Assembly: GCF_003053565.1 (NCBI RefSeq)
Contig: NZ_QAXS01000012.1
Location: 1-64,000 of the forward strand
DNA length: 64,000 nucleotides
Source: Halanaerobium saccharolyticum
Lineage (GTDB): Bacteria; Bacillota; Halanaerobiia; Halanaerobiales; Halanaerobiaceae
Direction of reading: 5' to 3'
Shown: piece after piece, positions 27,150-36,444 of the stretch
Numbering within the stretch: the stretch's first letter is position 1
How the letters are laid out: every line of letters begins with the position of its first letter
The notes under the pieces: model-generated
The model's input: the letters and a program-made list of their open reading frames with translations, nothing else
Database searches by the model: none
Told to the model about the DNA's origin: nothing
Made by a program: the position numbers and the translations under genes

Positions 27150-28367
27150 ATGGCTGCAGTAGTGGCAAGACAACCAATATTGGATAAAAATAAAAATGTT
27201 TTTGCATATGAACTTTTATTTAGAGGTGGAGATACTGGTACAGAAAATTTTGATGGGGATAAAGCAACTGCTCAGGTTATTTCAAACACTTTAGAATCCA
27301 TAGGATTTAAGAATTTAACTGAAGGAAAACCAGCTTTTATTAATTTTACTGATAAGTTATTAAAGCAGGGAATACCTGATCTATTGAATCCTGAAAATGT
27401 ATATCTCGAAGTTCTCGAAAATGTTAAAGTTGACAGCCATCTACTTTATGTTCTTAAAACTTATAAAGATAGAGGATTTAAAATAGTACTTGATGATTTT
27501 ATTTTTTCGAAAAATCTAATCTCTTTAGTTGAATTAGCGGATTTTATCAAAATAGATTTCTTAGCTATCAATGGTGCTGAAAGAAAAAATATAATTGAAA
27601 GCTGTCAAATATACAATCCTAATCTTAAGTTTCTTGGAGAAAAAATTGAAACTCATGCTGATTATATGATGGCTGTTAAGATGGGATATTGTTATTTTCA
27701 GGGTTATTTTTTCACTAAACCTGAAATTATTCAGACCAGAGAAAGTAATTCTTATGAGTTTAGTTTTTTCAAAATGATGGAAGAGCTCAATAAAGAAGAG
27801 CCTGAATTTAAAACTCTAGAAGAAATAGTCAGGTCGGATTTTTCAATGTCCTACAGTTTGTTGAGAATTATTAACTCAGCTCATTTTGGGTATGACGTAA
27901 AATCAATTAGACAGGCTATAGTATTACTGGGGGTTGATAAGTTAAGAAAATGGAGCTTGCTTTATTTTCTTAAGGGTTTAAATAGCAATAAGCCTGATGT
28001 TTTATTTAAAACAGCCGTTTTAAGAGCTAATTTTGCAGAATCATTATCTGAGTATTTTTCTGATGATAAGTCTAACAATCTTTTTGTATTAGGATTATTG
28101 TCTGTTATTGATGGTTATTTAGACAGAGATATTGCAGATGTTTTAGAAGAAATTTCTCTTTTTGGAGAATTTAAACAGGCATTAATCAGTAAAGAAGGGA
28201 AGTTAGGTGATCTGCTGAGTTTGATTGAGTCATTTGAAAAGCTAAACTTTAAGCAGTGTCAGCAATACTTAGAGGGTTATTCTCTGGACTATGATATTAT
28301 TTCTCGTAAATATATTAATTCTTTAGAAAAGAGTGAGGAAATAATCAAGGCTTTTGAGAATTATTAA
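27150..28367 (+). CDS. EAL-HDOD signalling protein (YuxH/CdgJ-like)
   Basis: Two-domain protein of 405 aa, cytoplasmic. The N-terminal EAL domain (about 1-200) starts ARQPILDKNKNVFAYELLFR; YELLFR stands where the catalytic EAL motif is. Other metal or substrate positions are retained in part (FINF, LEVLE, LDDF, IKIDF, YFQGYFF), so c-di-GMP phosphodiesterase activity is possible but not assured. A C-terminal HDOD domain (about 200-400) follows, with SMSYSLLRIINSAHFG. V. cholerae CdgJ has this architecture and affects motility. Placed right behind pilQ, it probably tunes c-di-GMP for the pilus. Confidence 0.87.
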   Translation: MAAVVARQPILDKNKNVFAYELLFRGGDTGTENFDGDKATAQVISNTLESIGFKNLTEGKPAFINFTDKLLKQGIPDLLNPENVYLEVLENVKVDSHLLYVLKTYKDRGFKIVLDDFIFSKNLISLVELADFIKIDFLAINGAERKNIIESCQIYNPNLKFLGEKIETHADYMMAVKMGYCYFQGYFFTKPEIIQTRESNSYEFSFFKMMEELNKEEPEFKTLEEIVRSDFSMSYSLLRIINSAHFGYDVKSIRQAIVLLGVDKLRKWSLLYFLKGLNSNKPDVLFKTAVLRANFAESLSEYFSDDKSNNLFVLGLLSVIDGYLDRDIADVLEEISLFGEFKQALISKEGKLGDLLSLIESFEKLNFKQCQQYLEGYSLDYDIISRKYINSLEKSEEIIKAFENY

Positions 28368-29137
28368 GCTTTAAAAATCAAACTGACTAATTCAGTTCTA
28401 TTCTTAACCTCAGTCTTATTAAAAATATGACTGAGGTGTTTTTTTACTGTATTAATAGAGATAAATAAGTTCTGTGCAATTTCCTTATTGTTTTTACCTT
28501 CAATTAATAATTTCAACAGTTCTTTTTCCCTCTCAGTTAACTGAAATTTTTGTTCCGCTTTTTCCAGAAGCTGACTTCGGTTTTCCTTAATTTTTCTTTC
28601 TAATTTATTTATCATAAATAACTTATTAAGCTGATTAGAACACTGCTGACTAATTAATTTTAGATAGAGCAATTCTTTAAGCGAAAAGTCTTTATCGTTT
28701 TGGTCGCGAAAAAGGCTAATTGTACCCAGGAGCCGTTCCTGATGATGAATATAAATTCCACAGGAATAGTATAGATGGTTTTTACCCAGAAAATCAGTAA
28801 AATATTCTGTATTAACCCATTTTTTATAATCCATGAGATCAGAGCTTCTGCTGGGCTCTATTTGATTAAATGCTATTTCCTTGATTGCATCAATTTTATA
28901 ATAGTAATTATTGTAAGCATTAAGAGCCTGATCACTTACATTAAAGCAGACCGGGCTGTCAATTATCTCTTCATTTTCATCAAAAAGAAAAAAATTTGCT
29001 GCATAAAAAGGTATCAATTTATTTAATTTTTGCAAAAAATAATAGGAATAGTCATTTAAATTAGTAATTCTTCCTGTTTCATAAATAAAGCTAAAAATAT
29101 TTTTCCAGTCAATCTTATAATTACTATTATTTTGCAA
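28364..29137 (-). CDS. LuxR-type transcriptional regulator with N-terminal sensory region
   Basis: Regulator of 257 aa. The C-terminal LuxR/GerE helix-turn-helix is clear: LTEREKELLKLLIEGKNNKE then FISINTVKKHLSHIFNKT. The N-terminal 180 residues show a GAF/PAS-like alternation but no motif that I can name, and no response-regulator Asp pocket. It ends 4 bases inside the convergent EAL-HDOD gene. It is divergent from the outer-membrane-like gene at 29260, a natural candidate target. AAGGAGG precedes the start on the minus strand. Confidence 0.85.
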   Translation of the reverse strand: MQNNSNYKIDWKNIFSFIYETGRITNLNDYSYYFLQKLNKLIPFYAANFFLFDENEEIIDSPVCFNVSDQALNAYNNYYYKIDAIKEIAFNQIEPSRSSDLMDYKKWVNTEYFTDFLGKNHLYYSCGIYIHHQERLLGTISLFRDQNDKDFSLKELLYLKLISQQCSNQLNKLFMINKLERKIKENRSQLLEKAEQKFQLTEREKELLKLLIEGKNNKEIAQNLFISINTVKKHLSHIFNKTEVKNRTELVSLIFKA

Positions 29138-29205
29138 AATAGATCCTCCTTAATATTATACTTTTGGGTAATATAAATTATTTTAAAAAAATGATATTCT
29201 GGGTA

Positions 29206-29235
29206 TATAATTCAGGATTTTTATAAAAATTCCTG
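29206..29235 (+). promoter_or_regulatory. Promoter -10 and dyad before the outer-membrane-like gene
   Basis: TATAAT at 29206-29211 has no recognisable -35, which suggests an activator. A 23-base dyad follows (29213-29235, arms CAGGA and TCCTG plus an inner TTTT/AAAA). This could be an operator or a leader hairpin. The divergent LuxR-type gene starts 69 bases away. Confidence 0.4.
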
Positions 29236-29259
29236 CAAAAAATAAAGGAGGAAGTATTT

Positions 29260-29835
29260 ATGAGTAGAAAAAGTTTTGTAGTGGGATTAATTGTGGTATT
29301 TATTTTTATCTTCAGTTGTGGGGCTTCGGCCCAATTTGCAAATTTTTATGGTCTGGATAATATGCTGATGTCCGACTGGCAGTTAGATTACATAAGACCT
29401 TTAGATCCAGGTGAATTAAAAAAAGGAGAATTTAGACTAAGTCCACTAGTTGGTAGGATGAATTATGGCAGGGAAAGAGATATCTTTAATTCTTCTTCTA
29501 ATAAATTTGATTATGACAACGGTACAACTGCTTATATTTTAATTTTTGATACCGCCTTAAGTGATAATCTAACTTTCCACAGCAAATATGCCTATCAACC
29601 CTGGAAAAAATATACTTATAATGACTATAGGGATAGTGAAGAGTCCCGAAGCAGCCTAATTGATCTATTTATTAATTATGAATTTAAAGAAGATAAAACT
29701 ATGTTTTTTGGTTATAACAGGACATTAAATAAAGATAAAGAATATGATAATCTGGATAATTTAGAGTACGAAACTGAAACAACAAATAATATTTATTATT
29801 TAGGGTTGGAAATTCGCGGTTCATTTCTCAATTAA
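29260..29835 (+). CDS. Predicted outer-membrane beta-strand protein
   Basis: Not recognised by family. It has 191 aa with a clear signal peptide (residues 1-25, ending ASAQF). The mature part is made of alternating aromatic and polar residues (TAYILIFDTALSDNLTFHSK, IDLFINYEFKEDKTMFFGYN, NIYYLGLEIRGSFLN) as in small outer-membrane beta barrels. The last strand is amphipathic but ends in Asn, not the usual Phe. It is monocistronic between its own promoter region and a terminator. Export to the outer membrane is inference. Confidence 0.6.
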   Translation: MSRKSFVVGLIVVFIFIFSCGASAQFANFYGLDNMLMSDWQLDYIRPLDPGELKKGEFRLSPLVGRMNYGRERDIFNSSSNKFDYDNGTTAYILIFDTALSDNLTFHSKYAYQPWKKYTYNDYRDSEESRSSLIDLFINYEFKEDKTMFFGYNRTLNKDKEYDNLDNLEYETETTNNIYYLGLEIRGSFLN

Positions 29836-29856
29836 AAAAATTTAGTAATTAAATCC

Positions 29857-29881
29857 GCTCCCTTTAAATGGGAGCTTTTTT
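29857..29881 (+). terminator. Intrinsic terminator
   Basis: GCTCCC (29857-29862) pairs with GGGAGC (29870-29875), followed by six T. Confidence 0.85.
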
Positions 29882-29894
29882 CTTGCCCTAAAGC

Positions 29895-29923
29895 TTGACA
29901 TTTTAATTATTAAACTATATAAT
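29895..29923 (+). promoter_or_regulatory. Consensus sigma-A promoter of ilvE
   Basis: Perfect TTGACA (29895-29900), a 17-base spacer and perfect TATAAT (29918-29923). The leader is about 90 bases and I see no attenuator in it. Confidence 0.85.
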
Positions 29924-30017
29924 TTATAAGCAATAAATATTAAATAAAATGCTATCTCTATAATAAAAAAGTTTATACTTTATTTAAAATTCAAATAAAT
30001 CCAAGGAGGACAAAGTA

Positions 30018-30899
30018 GTGAGTAGAAATATTTATTTAAACGGAGAAATTGTCCCGGAAGATCAGGCAAAGGTTTCAGTTTTTGACCATGGTTATCTATA
30101 TGGTGATGGTATTTTTGAAGGCATTAGAGCCTACAACGGCCGTGTCTTTATGCTGGATCAGCACATTAAACGATTATATGAGTCAGCAAAAACTATTATG
30201 CTCGATATTCCTCTAAGCAGAGAAGAAATGGAAACTGCAATTTTAGAGACTATTAGAGCCAATGAGTTGAGAGATGCTTACATAAGAGTGGTAGTTTCCA
30301 GAGGAGAAGGAGATCTAGGATTGGATCCCCGTAAGTGTCCGAAGCCAACAATTGTAATTATTGCCAGTGCCATTCAGCTTTATCCAGAAGAACTGTATGA
30401 AACAGGTTTAAAACTGGTAACTGTACCAACTCGGCGCAATGGCCCGGAGATGGTTAATCCAAGGATTAAATCTTTAAATTATTTAAACAACATTATGGCC
30501 CGGATTGAGGCTAATATGCAGGATGCACCGGAAGCTATCATTCTAAATAGTGATGGTTATGTGGCAGAGTGTACAGGGGATAATATCTTCATTATATCCG
30601 AAGATACTTTATATACTCCACCAATCTATGCAGGTATTCTCAAGGGAACCAAAAGAGAAGTGGTACTTGAAATAGCGGCAGATATGGGATTAGAAGTCAG
30701 AGAAGAGCTATTTACAAGACACGATGTCTTTAATGCTGACGAATGTTTTCTGAGTGGAACTGCAGCTGAAGTTATTCCAGTAGTTGAAGTAGACAGCCGT
30801 AAGGTTGGAGATGGTGAGGTTGGAGACAGGACAGCAGCATTAATTGCTAAATTTAGAGAAATTGCCAATTCAACCGGAAAAGAAATATATGCCGATTAA
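30018..30899 (+). CDS. ilvE: Branched-chain amino acid aminotransferase IlvE
   Basis: PLP enzyme of fold class IV, 293 aa, that makes Val, Leu and Ile from the 2-oxo acids with glutamate as donor. NGEIVPEDQAKVSVFDHGYL and GDGIFEGIRAYNGRVF form the N-terminal block, PRIKSLNYLNNIMARIEA holds the PLP Lys, and DGYVAECTGDNIFII is the class IV signature. The start is GTG behind AAGGAGG. It is the first gene of the amino acid block and is driven by a consensus promoter. Confidence 0.95.
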   Translation: MSRNIYLNGEIVPEDQAKVSVFDHGYLYGDGIFEGIRAYNGRVFMLDQHIKRLYESAKTIMLDIPLSREEMETAILETIRANELRDAYIRVVVSRGEGDLGLDPRKCPKPTIVIIASAIQLYPEELYETGLKLVTVPTRRNGPEMVNPRIKSLNYLNNIMARIEANMQDAPEAIILNSDGYVAECTGDNIFIISEDTLYTPPIYAGILKGTKREVVLEIAADMGLEVREELFTRHDVFNADECFLSGTAAEVIPVVEVDSRKVGDGEVGDRTAALIAKFREIANSTGKEIYAD

Positions 30900-31019
30900 T
30901 TTGTAAGTTGTTAACTCTATATTAAATTGATAGGTAACTATAATCTAGATAGATAAATTTAAAAATTAAATATAATCGAGTTTTTCATTAGAGAAGTTAG
31001 CAGTATAAGGAGGAATAAA

Positions 31020-32675
31020 ATGAGAAGTGATAAGATTAAAAAAGGTATCGAAAGAGCCCCTCATAGATCTTTACTCTATGCACTGGGCCTTGATGATGAT
31101 GATATAAATAAACCTTTGATAGGAATAGCCAATTCGGCAAATGATATTATTCCCGGCCACAAACATTTAGATAGAATTAGAGATGGGGTTGAACATGGGA
31201 TTACAGCAGCCGGAGGAACAGCAATGAGTTTTGGCACAATCGGTGTCTGTGATGGAATTGCTATGGGCCACAGCGGGATGCGTTATTCCCTGGCCAGTAG
31301 AGAAATCATTGCCGATTCGGTTGAGGCAGTAGTCAACGGCCATCAGCTGGATGGACTGGTTTTAATACCTAACTGTGATAAGATTGTGCCCGGGATGATG
31401 ATGGCAGCAGCCAGACTTGATATTCCGGCAATTGTAATCAGTGGTGGTCCGATGAATGCCGGCAGCCGCTGTGGTGAAGCAATTGACCTGCACAATGTGT
31501 TTGAGGCAGTTGGTTCTGTAACTTCCGGCGAAATGGAGGAAGAAGAACTGGATCAGATTGCACGTTCTGCCTGTCCTGGTGTCGGTTCCTGTGCCGGTAT
31601 GTTTACAGCTAATTCTATGAATTCTTTAGCAGAGGTTTTAGGACTGGCTTTACCGGGAAATGGAACTATTCCAGCAGTTAAGGCTGATCGAATCAGACTT
31701 GCCAAGGCAGCAGGAAAAGCAGTGATGAGACTGGTCGAAAATGATATTCGGCCCTCTGATATCTTGACTGAAAAGTCTTTTGAGAATGCAATAACTGTTG
31801 ATATGTCTTTAGGCTGTTCTACCAATACAGCTCTGCATTTACCAGCAATTGCTCATGAGGCAGGTATAGACCTTCCTCTGGATAAATTTAACGAGATTAG
31901 TGACCAGGTACCACATATCTGTTCTTTAACTCCAGCCGGAAAAAATCATATGGAACACTTAAACGCAGCCGGCGGGATCCATGCGGTAATTAATGAACTG
32001 GTTAAAGGAGATTTAATTAATTTAGATACTGTCACAGTTACAGGTAAGTCCTTGAAGGAAAATTTAAAGTCAATTAATTTTGTTGATCATGAGATTATTC
32101 GACCTTTAGATGACCCATATCACAAACGTGGTGGACTGGCTATTTTAAAGGGAAATTTAGCTCCTGAAGGTTCAGTTGTCAAAAGAGCCGCAGTTGATCC
32201 GAAAATGATGGAGCACCGCGGACCGGCAAGAATCTATCAGAGTGAAGAAGAATCAATTACAGCTATTAATAAGGGAGAGATTAAGCCCGGTGATGTGGTA
32301 GTTATTAAAAATGAAGGACCAAAAGGTGGACCTGGAATGAGAGAAATGCTTTCCCCAACTTCTGCTTTAGCAGGAATGGGACTTGATGACAGTGTAGCTC
32401 TAATTACTGATGGTCGTTTTTCAGGTGCAACCAGAGGAGCAGCAATCGGTCATGTTTCTCCCGAGGCAGCAGCAGGTGGACCAATCGCAGCCCTAGAAGA
32501 GGGAGATATTATTCATATCGATATGGATCAATTTATTCTGGAAGTAGAATTAACTGAAGCAGAATTAGCAGCTAGAATGGAAAAAGTAGAGCCTTTTGTA
32601 CCTGATGTCAGCGGTTACTTAAAGCGTTATGCTAAATTAGTTGGTTCTGCTTCTAAAGGAGCAGTTCTTGATTAA
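31020..32675 (+). CDS. ilvD: Dihydroxy-acid dehydratase IlvD
   Basis: Fe-S dehydratase of 551 aa that converts dihydroxy acids into 2-oxoisovalerate and 2-oxo-3-methylvalerate. The cluster cysteines are in [31 protein letters not shown] and the upstream region. [20 protein letters not shown] is the C-terminal signature. It has full length and is preceded by AAGGAGG. A long hairpin follows, then a new promoter for ilvB, so ilvD and ilvB are probably separate transcripts. Confidence 0.96.
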   Translation: MRSDKIKKGIERAPHRSLLYALGLDDDDINKPLIGIANSANDIIPGHKHLDRIRDGVEHGITAAGGTAMSFGTIGVCDGIAMGHSGMRYSLASREIIADSVEAVVNGHQLDGLVLIPNCDKIVPGMMMAAARLDIPAIVISGGPMNAGSRCGEAIDLHNVFEAVGSVTSGEMEEEELDQIARSACPGVGSCAGMFTANSMNSLAEVLGLALPGNGTIPAVKADRIRLAKAAGKAVMRLVENDIRPSDILTEKSFENAITVDMSLGCSTNTALHLPAIAHEAGIDLPLDKFNEISDQVPHICSLTPAGKNHMEHLNAAGGIHAVINELVKGDLINLDTVTVTGKSLKENLKSINFVDHEIIRPLDDPYHKRGGLAILKGNLAPEGSVVKRAAVDPKMMEHRGPARIYQSEEESITAINKGEIKPGDVVVIKNEGPKGGPGMREMLSPTSALAGMGLDDSVALITDGRFSGATRGAAIGHVSPEAAAGGPIAALEEGDIIHIDMDQFILEVELTEAELAARMEKVEPFVPDVSGYLKRYAKLVGSASKGAVLD

Positions 32676-32677
32676 AG

Positions 32678-32728
32678 GCAAAATTGCTTTAAAACTTAAT
32701 AATTAGCTAATTATTAAAGTTATTTTGC
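32678..32728 (+). terminator. Long hairpin after ilvD
   Basis: GCAAAAT (32678-32684) pairs with ATTTTGC (32722-32728), and inside it a 14-bp stem (32693-32706 with 32707-32721, one bulge). It lacks a T-run, so it may stabilise the ilvD mRNA end as much as terminate. Confidence 0.55.
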
Positions 32729-32736
32729 AAAAAGGA

Positions 32737-32765
32737 TTGATAAAAGCACTAGAATTTAGTATAGT
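32737..32765 (+). promoter_or_regulatory. Sigma-A promoter of the ilvB operon
   Basis: TTGATA (32737-32742), a 17-base spacer and TATAGT (32760-32765). The predicted start near 32772 gives a leader of about 310 bases before ilvB. Confidence 0.65.
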
Positions 32766-32789
32766 AAAAATATAAATATAAATATAATA

Positions 32790-33031
32790 ATAAATGAAGT
32801 TATGAGTATAGTAAGTAGTAGAGAAGGGTCGGCTTCATTTAAGAATTTTATAAATTGAGAAGATTAAAAAGTAGTTTTTATTAGCTTCCGGCTAATATAC
32901 TGCAGAATAATTGAAAATTCATTTTGCCAGCCTATGAAATAGGAAGTTGTTGAATTTTCAGACGATTAATTCTCAATTTAGGTTCTTAGATAACTTTCTG
33001 CCCTGGATAATTGTATTCAGGGCTATTTTTG
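32790..33031 (+). ncRNA. Structured leader RNA with terminator upstream of ilvB, class unknown
   Basis: The 405-base gap between ilvD and ilvB holds no gene. After the promoter comes an 8-bp helix AAATGAAG/CTTCATTT around 36 bases. Then a closed multibranch element has P1 AAATTGAGAA (32852-32861) with TTCTCAATTT (32970-32979), enclosing three hairpins: AAAAA/TTTTT, TTAGC/GCTAA (32881-32895) and a 10-bp TGAAAATTCA/TGAATTTTCA stem (32912-32921, 32951-32960) capped by CCTAT/ATAGG. An intrinsic terminator follows (33000-33030). The T-box sequence (TGGNACCGCG) is absent, and I see no Ile/Leu/Val-rich leader peptide. It looks like an attenuator or riboswitch of a type that I do not recognise. Confidence 0.55.
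33000..33030 (+). terminator. Leader terminator before ilvB
   Basis: GCCCTGGATA (33000-33009) pairs with TATTCAGGGC (33014-33023, one G-T) and is followed by TATTTTTG. It lies 50 bases before ilvB and so would attenuate the operon. Confidence 0.8.
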
Positions 33032-33080
33032 TATCTATTTATAATTATTCATTTTTCAAAATCACAGCGGAGGTGAATCT

Positions 33081-34751
33081 ATGCCAGAATTAAATGGTGG
33101 AGAAATAATTATTGAATCATTAAAGAAAGAAAATGTTGATGTTGTATTTGGCTATCCCGGAGGAGCTGTAATTAACCTCTATGATGCCCTCTACAATTCA
33201 GACTTAAAACATTATCTGGGACGACACGAGCAGGGAGTTGTCCATGCAGCTGATGGTTATGCCCGCTCAAGCGGCAAAGTTGGAGTCTGTATTGCTACTT
33301 CTGGACCGGGAGGAACAAATCTGGTTACAGGACTGGCCAATGCCCAGATGGACTCTATTCCTCTGGTAGCATTTACAGGTCAGGTTTCCAGTTCATTAAT
33401 TGGAAAGGATGCTTTTCAGGAAGCTGATATTACAGGTATTTCCTTACCGATTACCAAACATAACTTTTTAGTAACAGATATTAAGGACCTGGCAAGAACA
33501 ATTAAAGAAGCTTTCTATATTGCCCGCACAGGCAGACCGGGACCGGTACTTATTGACCTGGCCAAAGATGTAACTCAGGCAGTTGCAGAATTTGACTACC
33601 CTGACCGAGTTGATCTTCCCGGCTATAGACCTACCTTTGAAGGCCACAAACTGCAGATCAATAAGGCAGCTAAGGCAATCAATGAGGCCGAGCGCCCCCT
33701 CTTATATGTAGGTGGAGGTGCAGTGATCTCAGGCGCAGAAAAAGAGCTGCGGCAAATGGCTGATAAGGCTAAAATTCCGGTAACTACAACCTTAATGGCA
33801 CTCGGGATCTACCCGGAGGATCAGCCCCTGGCTCTCGAGATGCTGGGGATGCACGGTACCCAGTATGCCAATAAGGCAACCATCGAGACAGATCTTTTAA
33901 TTGCAGTTGGAGCCCGTTTTGATGACCGGGTAACCGGTAAGCTGGATGAATTTGCTGCTCAGGCAGATATAATTCAGATAGATATTGATCCGGCAGAAAT
34001 AGGTAAAAACCTGGATGTAGAAATCCCAATTGTGGGGGATGTAAAGACTGTACTTCAGGAACTGATTCCCTATATTGAAGAAAAAGAAAACGGCCCCTGG
34101 CAGGAGCGGATTAAGGAGCTCAAAGAGAAATTCCCGCTTAAATATGAAGATGATGGCTCGGAGACAATCAAACCCCAGTACATTATGGAAGAAATTGATA
34201 AATACACTGGTGGTGAGGCGACAATTGTCACTGAAGTTGGTCAGCATCAGATGTGGGCAGCTCAGTTCCACAAATATAAAAAACCGCGCCAGTTTATCAC
34301 TTCAGGAGGCTTAGGAACAATGGGTTATGGACTGCCGGCGGCAATTGGAGCTCAGATCGGTCAGCCCAAAGAGAAGGTTGTGCTGATTGCAGGTGATGGC
34401 AGTATTCAGATGAATATTCAGGAGCTCGGTACGGCTCAGGCCTATAATATTCCAATCAAGATAGTTATCTTTAATAATAAGTATCTGGGAATGGTCAGAC
34501 AGTGGCAGGAAATCTTCTTTGAAAAGAGATATTCTTCAACCAAGATTCCGGCACCCAATTTTGTCAAAATGGGAGAAGCTTATGGAATCTGGTCTAAATC
34601 TGTTGACAAAAAATCTGAACTTGACAGTGCCCTAAAGGAAGCTATGGAGCATGATGGACCGGCTATCTTAGATGTACACATTCCTGAAGAAGAAAATGTC
34701 TATCCAATGGTACCAGCAGGTGCCGGCTTAAAAGATATGATAGGAGGATAA
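33081..34751 (+). CDS. ilvB: Acetolactate synthase large subunit
   Basis: ThDP enzyme of 556 aa, first common step of Val/Leu/Ile synthesis. The N-terminal PYR domain has DVVFGYPGGAVINLYDAL and the activating Glu in RHEQGVVHAADGYARSS. A central FAD-type domain follows, then the C-terminal PP domain with the ThDP motif GDGSIQMNIQELGTAQ through NNKYLGMVRQWQ. The anabolic FAD-dependent type is supported by the adjoining small subunit. GGAGGTG precedes ATG. Expression is probably attenuated by the leader. Confidence 0.96.
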   Translation: MPELNGGEIIIESLKKENVDVVFGYPGGAVINLYDALYNSDLKHYLGRHEQGVVHAADGYARSSGKVGVCIATSGPGGTNLVTGLANAQMDSIPLVAFTGQVSSSLIGKDAFQEADITGISLPITKHNFLVTDIKDLARTIKEAFYIARTGRPGPVLIDLAKDVTQAVAEFDYPDRVDLPGYRPTFEGHKLQINKAAKAINEAERPLLYVGGGAVISGAEKELRQMADKAKIPVTTTLMALGIYPEDQPLALEMLGMHGTQYANKATIETDLLIAVGARFDDRVTGKLDEFAAQADIIQIDIDPAEIGKNLDVEIPIVGDVKTVLQELIPYIEEKENGPWQERIKELKEKFPLKYEDDGSETIKPQYIMEEIDKYTGGEATIVTEVGQHQMWAAQFHKYKKPRQFITSGGLGTMGYGLPAAIGAQIGQPKEKVVLIAGDGSIQMNIQELGTAQAYNIPIKIVIFNNKYLGMVRQWQEIFFEKRYSSTKIPAPNFVKMGEAYGIWSKSVDKKSELDSALKEAMEHDGPAILDVHIPEEENVYPMVPAGAGLKDMIGG

Positions 34752-34754
34752 TTT

Positions 34755-35240
34755 ATGACACATATTTTATCAGTTTCCGTACTTAATAAGCCCGGTGTTT
34801 TAACCAGAATTGCCGGACTCTTTAGTCGGCGGAATTTCAATATTGAAAGTTTAAATGTTGGTAAAACTGAAAACCCGGAGATTTCCCGGATGACAATTGT
34901 AGTTCAGGGTGATGAGAAGGTCTTAGAGCAGGTTACCAAACAGCTGCATAAGCTGATTAATGTTTTAAAGATTACTGAGCTTGATAAGAATTCAATTGTG
35001 GAAAGAGACTTAATTTTAATCAGAGTTAAGTGTACTCGCAAGCAGCGGTCGGAGATTATTCAGATTGCTGACACATTTAGAGCCCAGATTGTTGATGTCG
35101 CACCTGACAGCCTGATGATTGAGGCCACAGGTACAGAAGATAAGCTGGAAGCTCTAACAGAACTATTGAGGGATTTCGGTATAGCAGAATTTGTAAGGAC
35201 AGGAACAGTGGCCTTAAGCAGAGGCCAGGCAGCTAAATAA
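34755..35240 (+). CDS. ilvN: Acetolactate synthase regulatory small subunit
   Basis: Regulatory subunit of 161 aa. The ACT domain HILSVSVLNKPGVLTRIAGL then RRNFNIESLNVGKTE binds valine for feedback control, and a C-terminal domain (about 80-160) activates the catalytic subunit. It starts 3 bases after ilvB, so it is translationally linked. The name ilvH would be equally valid. Confidence 0.95.
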   Translation: MTHILSVSVLNKPGVLTRIAGLFSRRNFNIESLNVGKTENPEISRMTIVVQGDEKVLEQVTKQLHKLINVLKITELDKNSIVERDLILIRVKCTRKQRSEIIQIADTFRAQIVDVAPDSLMIEATGTEDKLEALTELLRDFGIAEFVRTGTVALSRGQAAK

Positions 35241-35241
35241 A

Positions 35242-35352
35242 GAAGTAGGATGTAAGAGGCCAGAGGTAGCACTGAGCTCTCTTTAATAACGCAAGGATAG
35301 CTCAGTATTAGCACATCGAGTGCGTCAGAATGATACTGAAAAGTCTTACTTC
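35242..35352 (+). other. Structured spacer between ilvN and ilvC
   Basis: The 184-base gap holds several pairings: an outer GTAAGA (35252-35257) with TCTTAC (35344-35349), an 8-bp ACTGAGCT (35271-35278) with AGCTCAGT (35299-35306), GCAC/GTGC (35311-35323) and TCAG/CTGA (35325-35339). An alternative CAGTAT/ATACTG pairing competes with the 8-bp stem. There is no T-run, so it is not a terminator. It may be an mRNA processing site or a regulatory element. Confidence 0.35.
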
Positions 35353-35409
35353 CAGATATTAAGTCCTGTTAATTTTATTATCAATTTAATTAAAAATATA
35401 AGAACATAA

Positions 35410-36411
<1,002 letters not shown>

Positions 36412-36444
36412 TTATCGAGGACAGACTAAAGGTGGTGAAATAAA

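Noticed and set aside
32772-33080. T-box riboswitch in front of ilvB
   Set aside because: The conserved antiterminator TGGNACCGCG and a typical long stem I are absent, although the terminator and target genes would fit.
33784-34271. Minus-strand ORFs opposite ilvB
   Set aside because: Antisense shadows of a strongly conserved enzyme gene, with no family resemblance.
35289-35330. tRNA-like string GGATAGCTCAGTATTAGCAC between ilvN and ilvC
   Set aside because: It resembles a tRNA D arm, but there is no matching acceptor stem, anticodon arm or GGTTCGA T loop; treated as part of a structured spacer.
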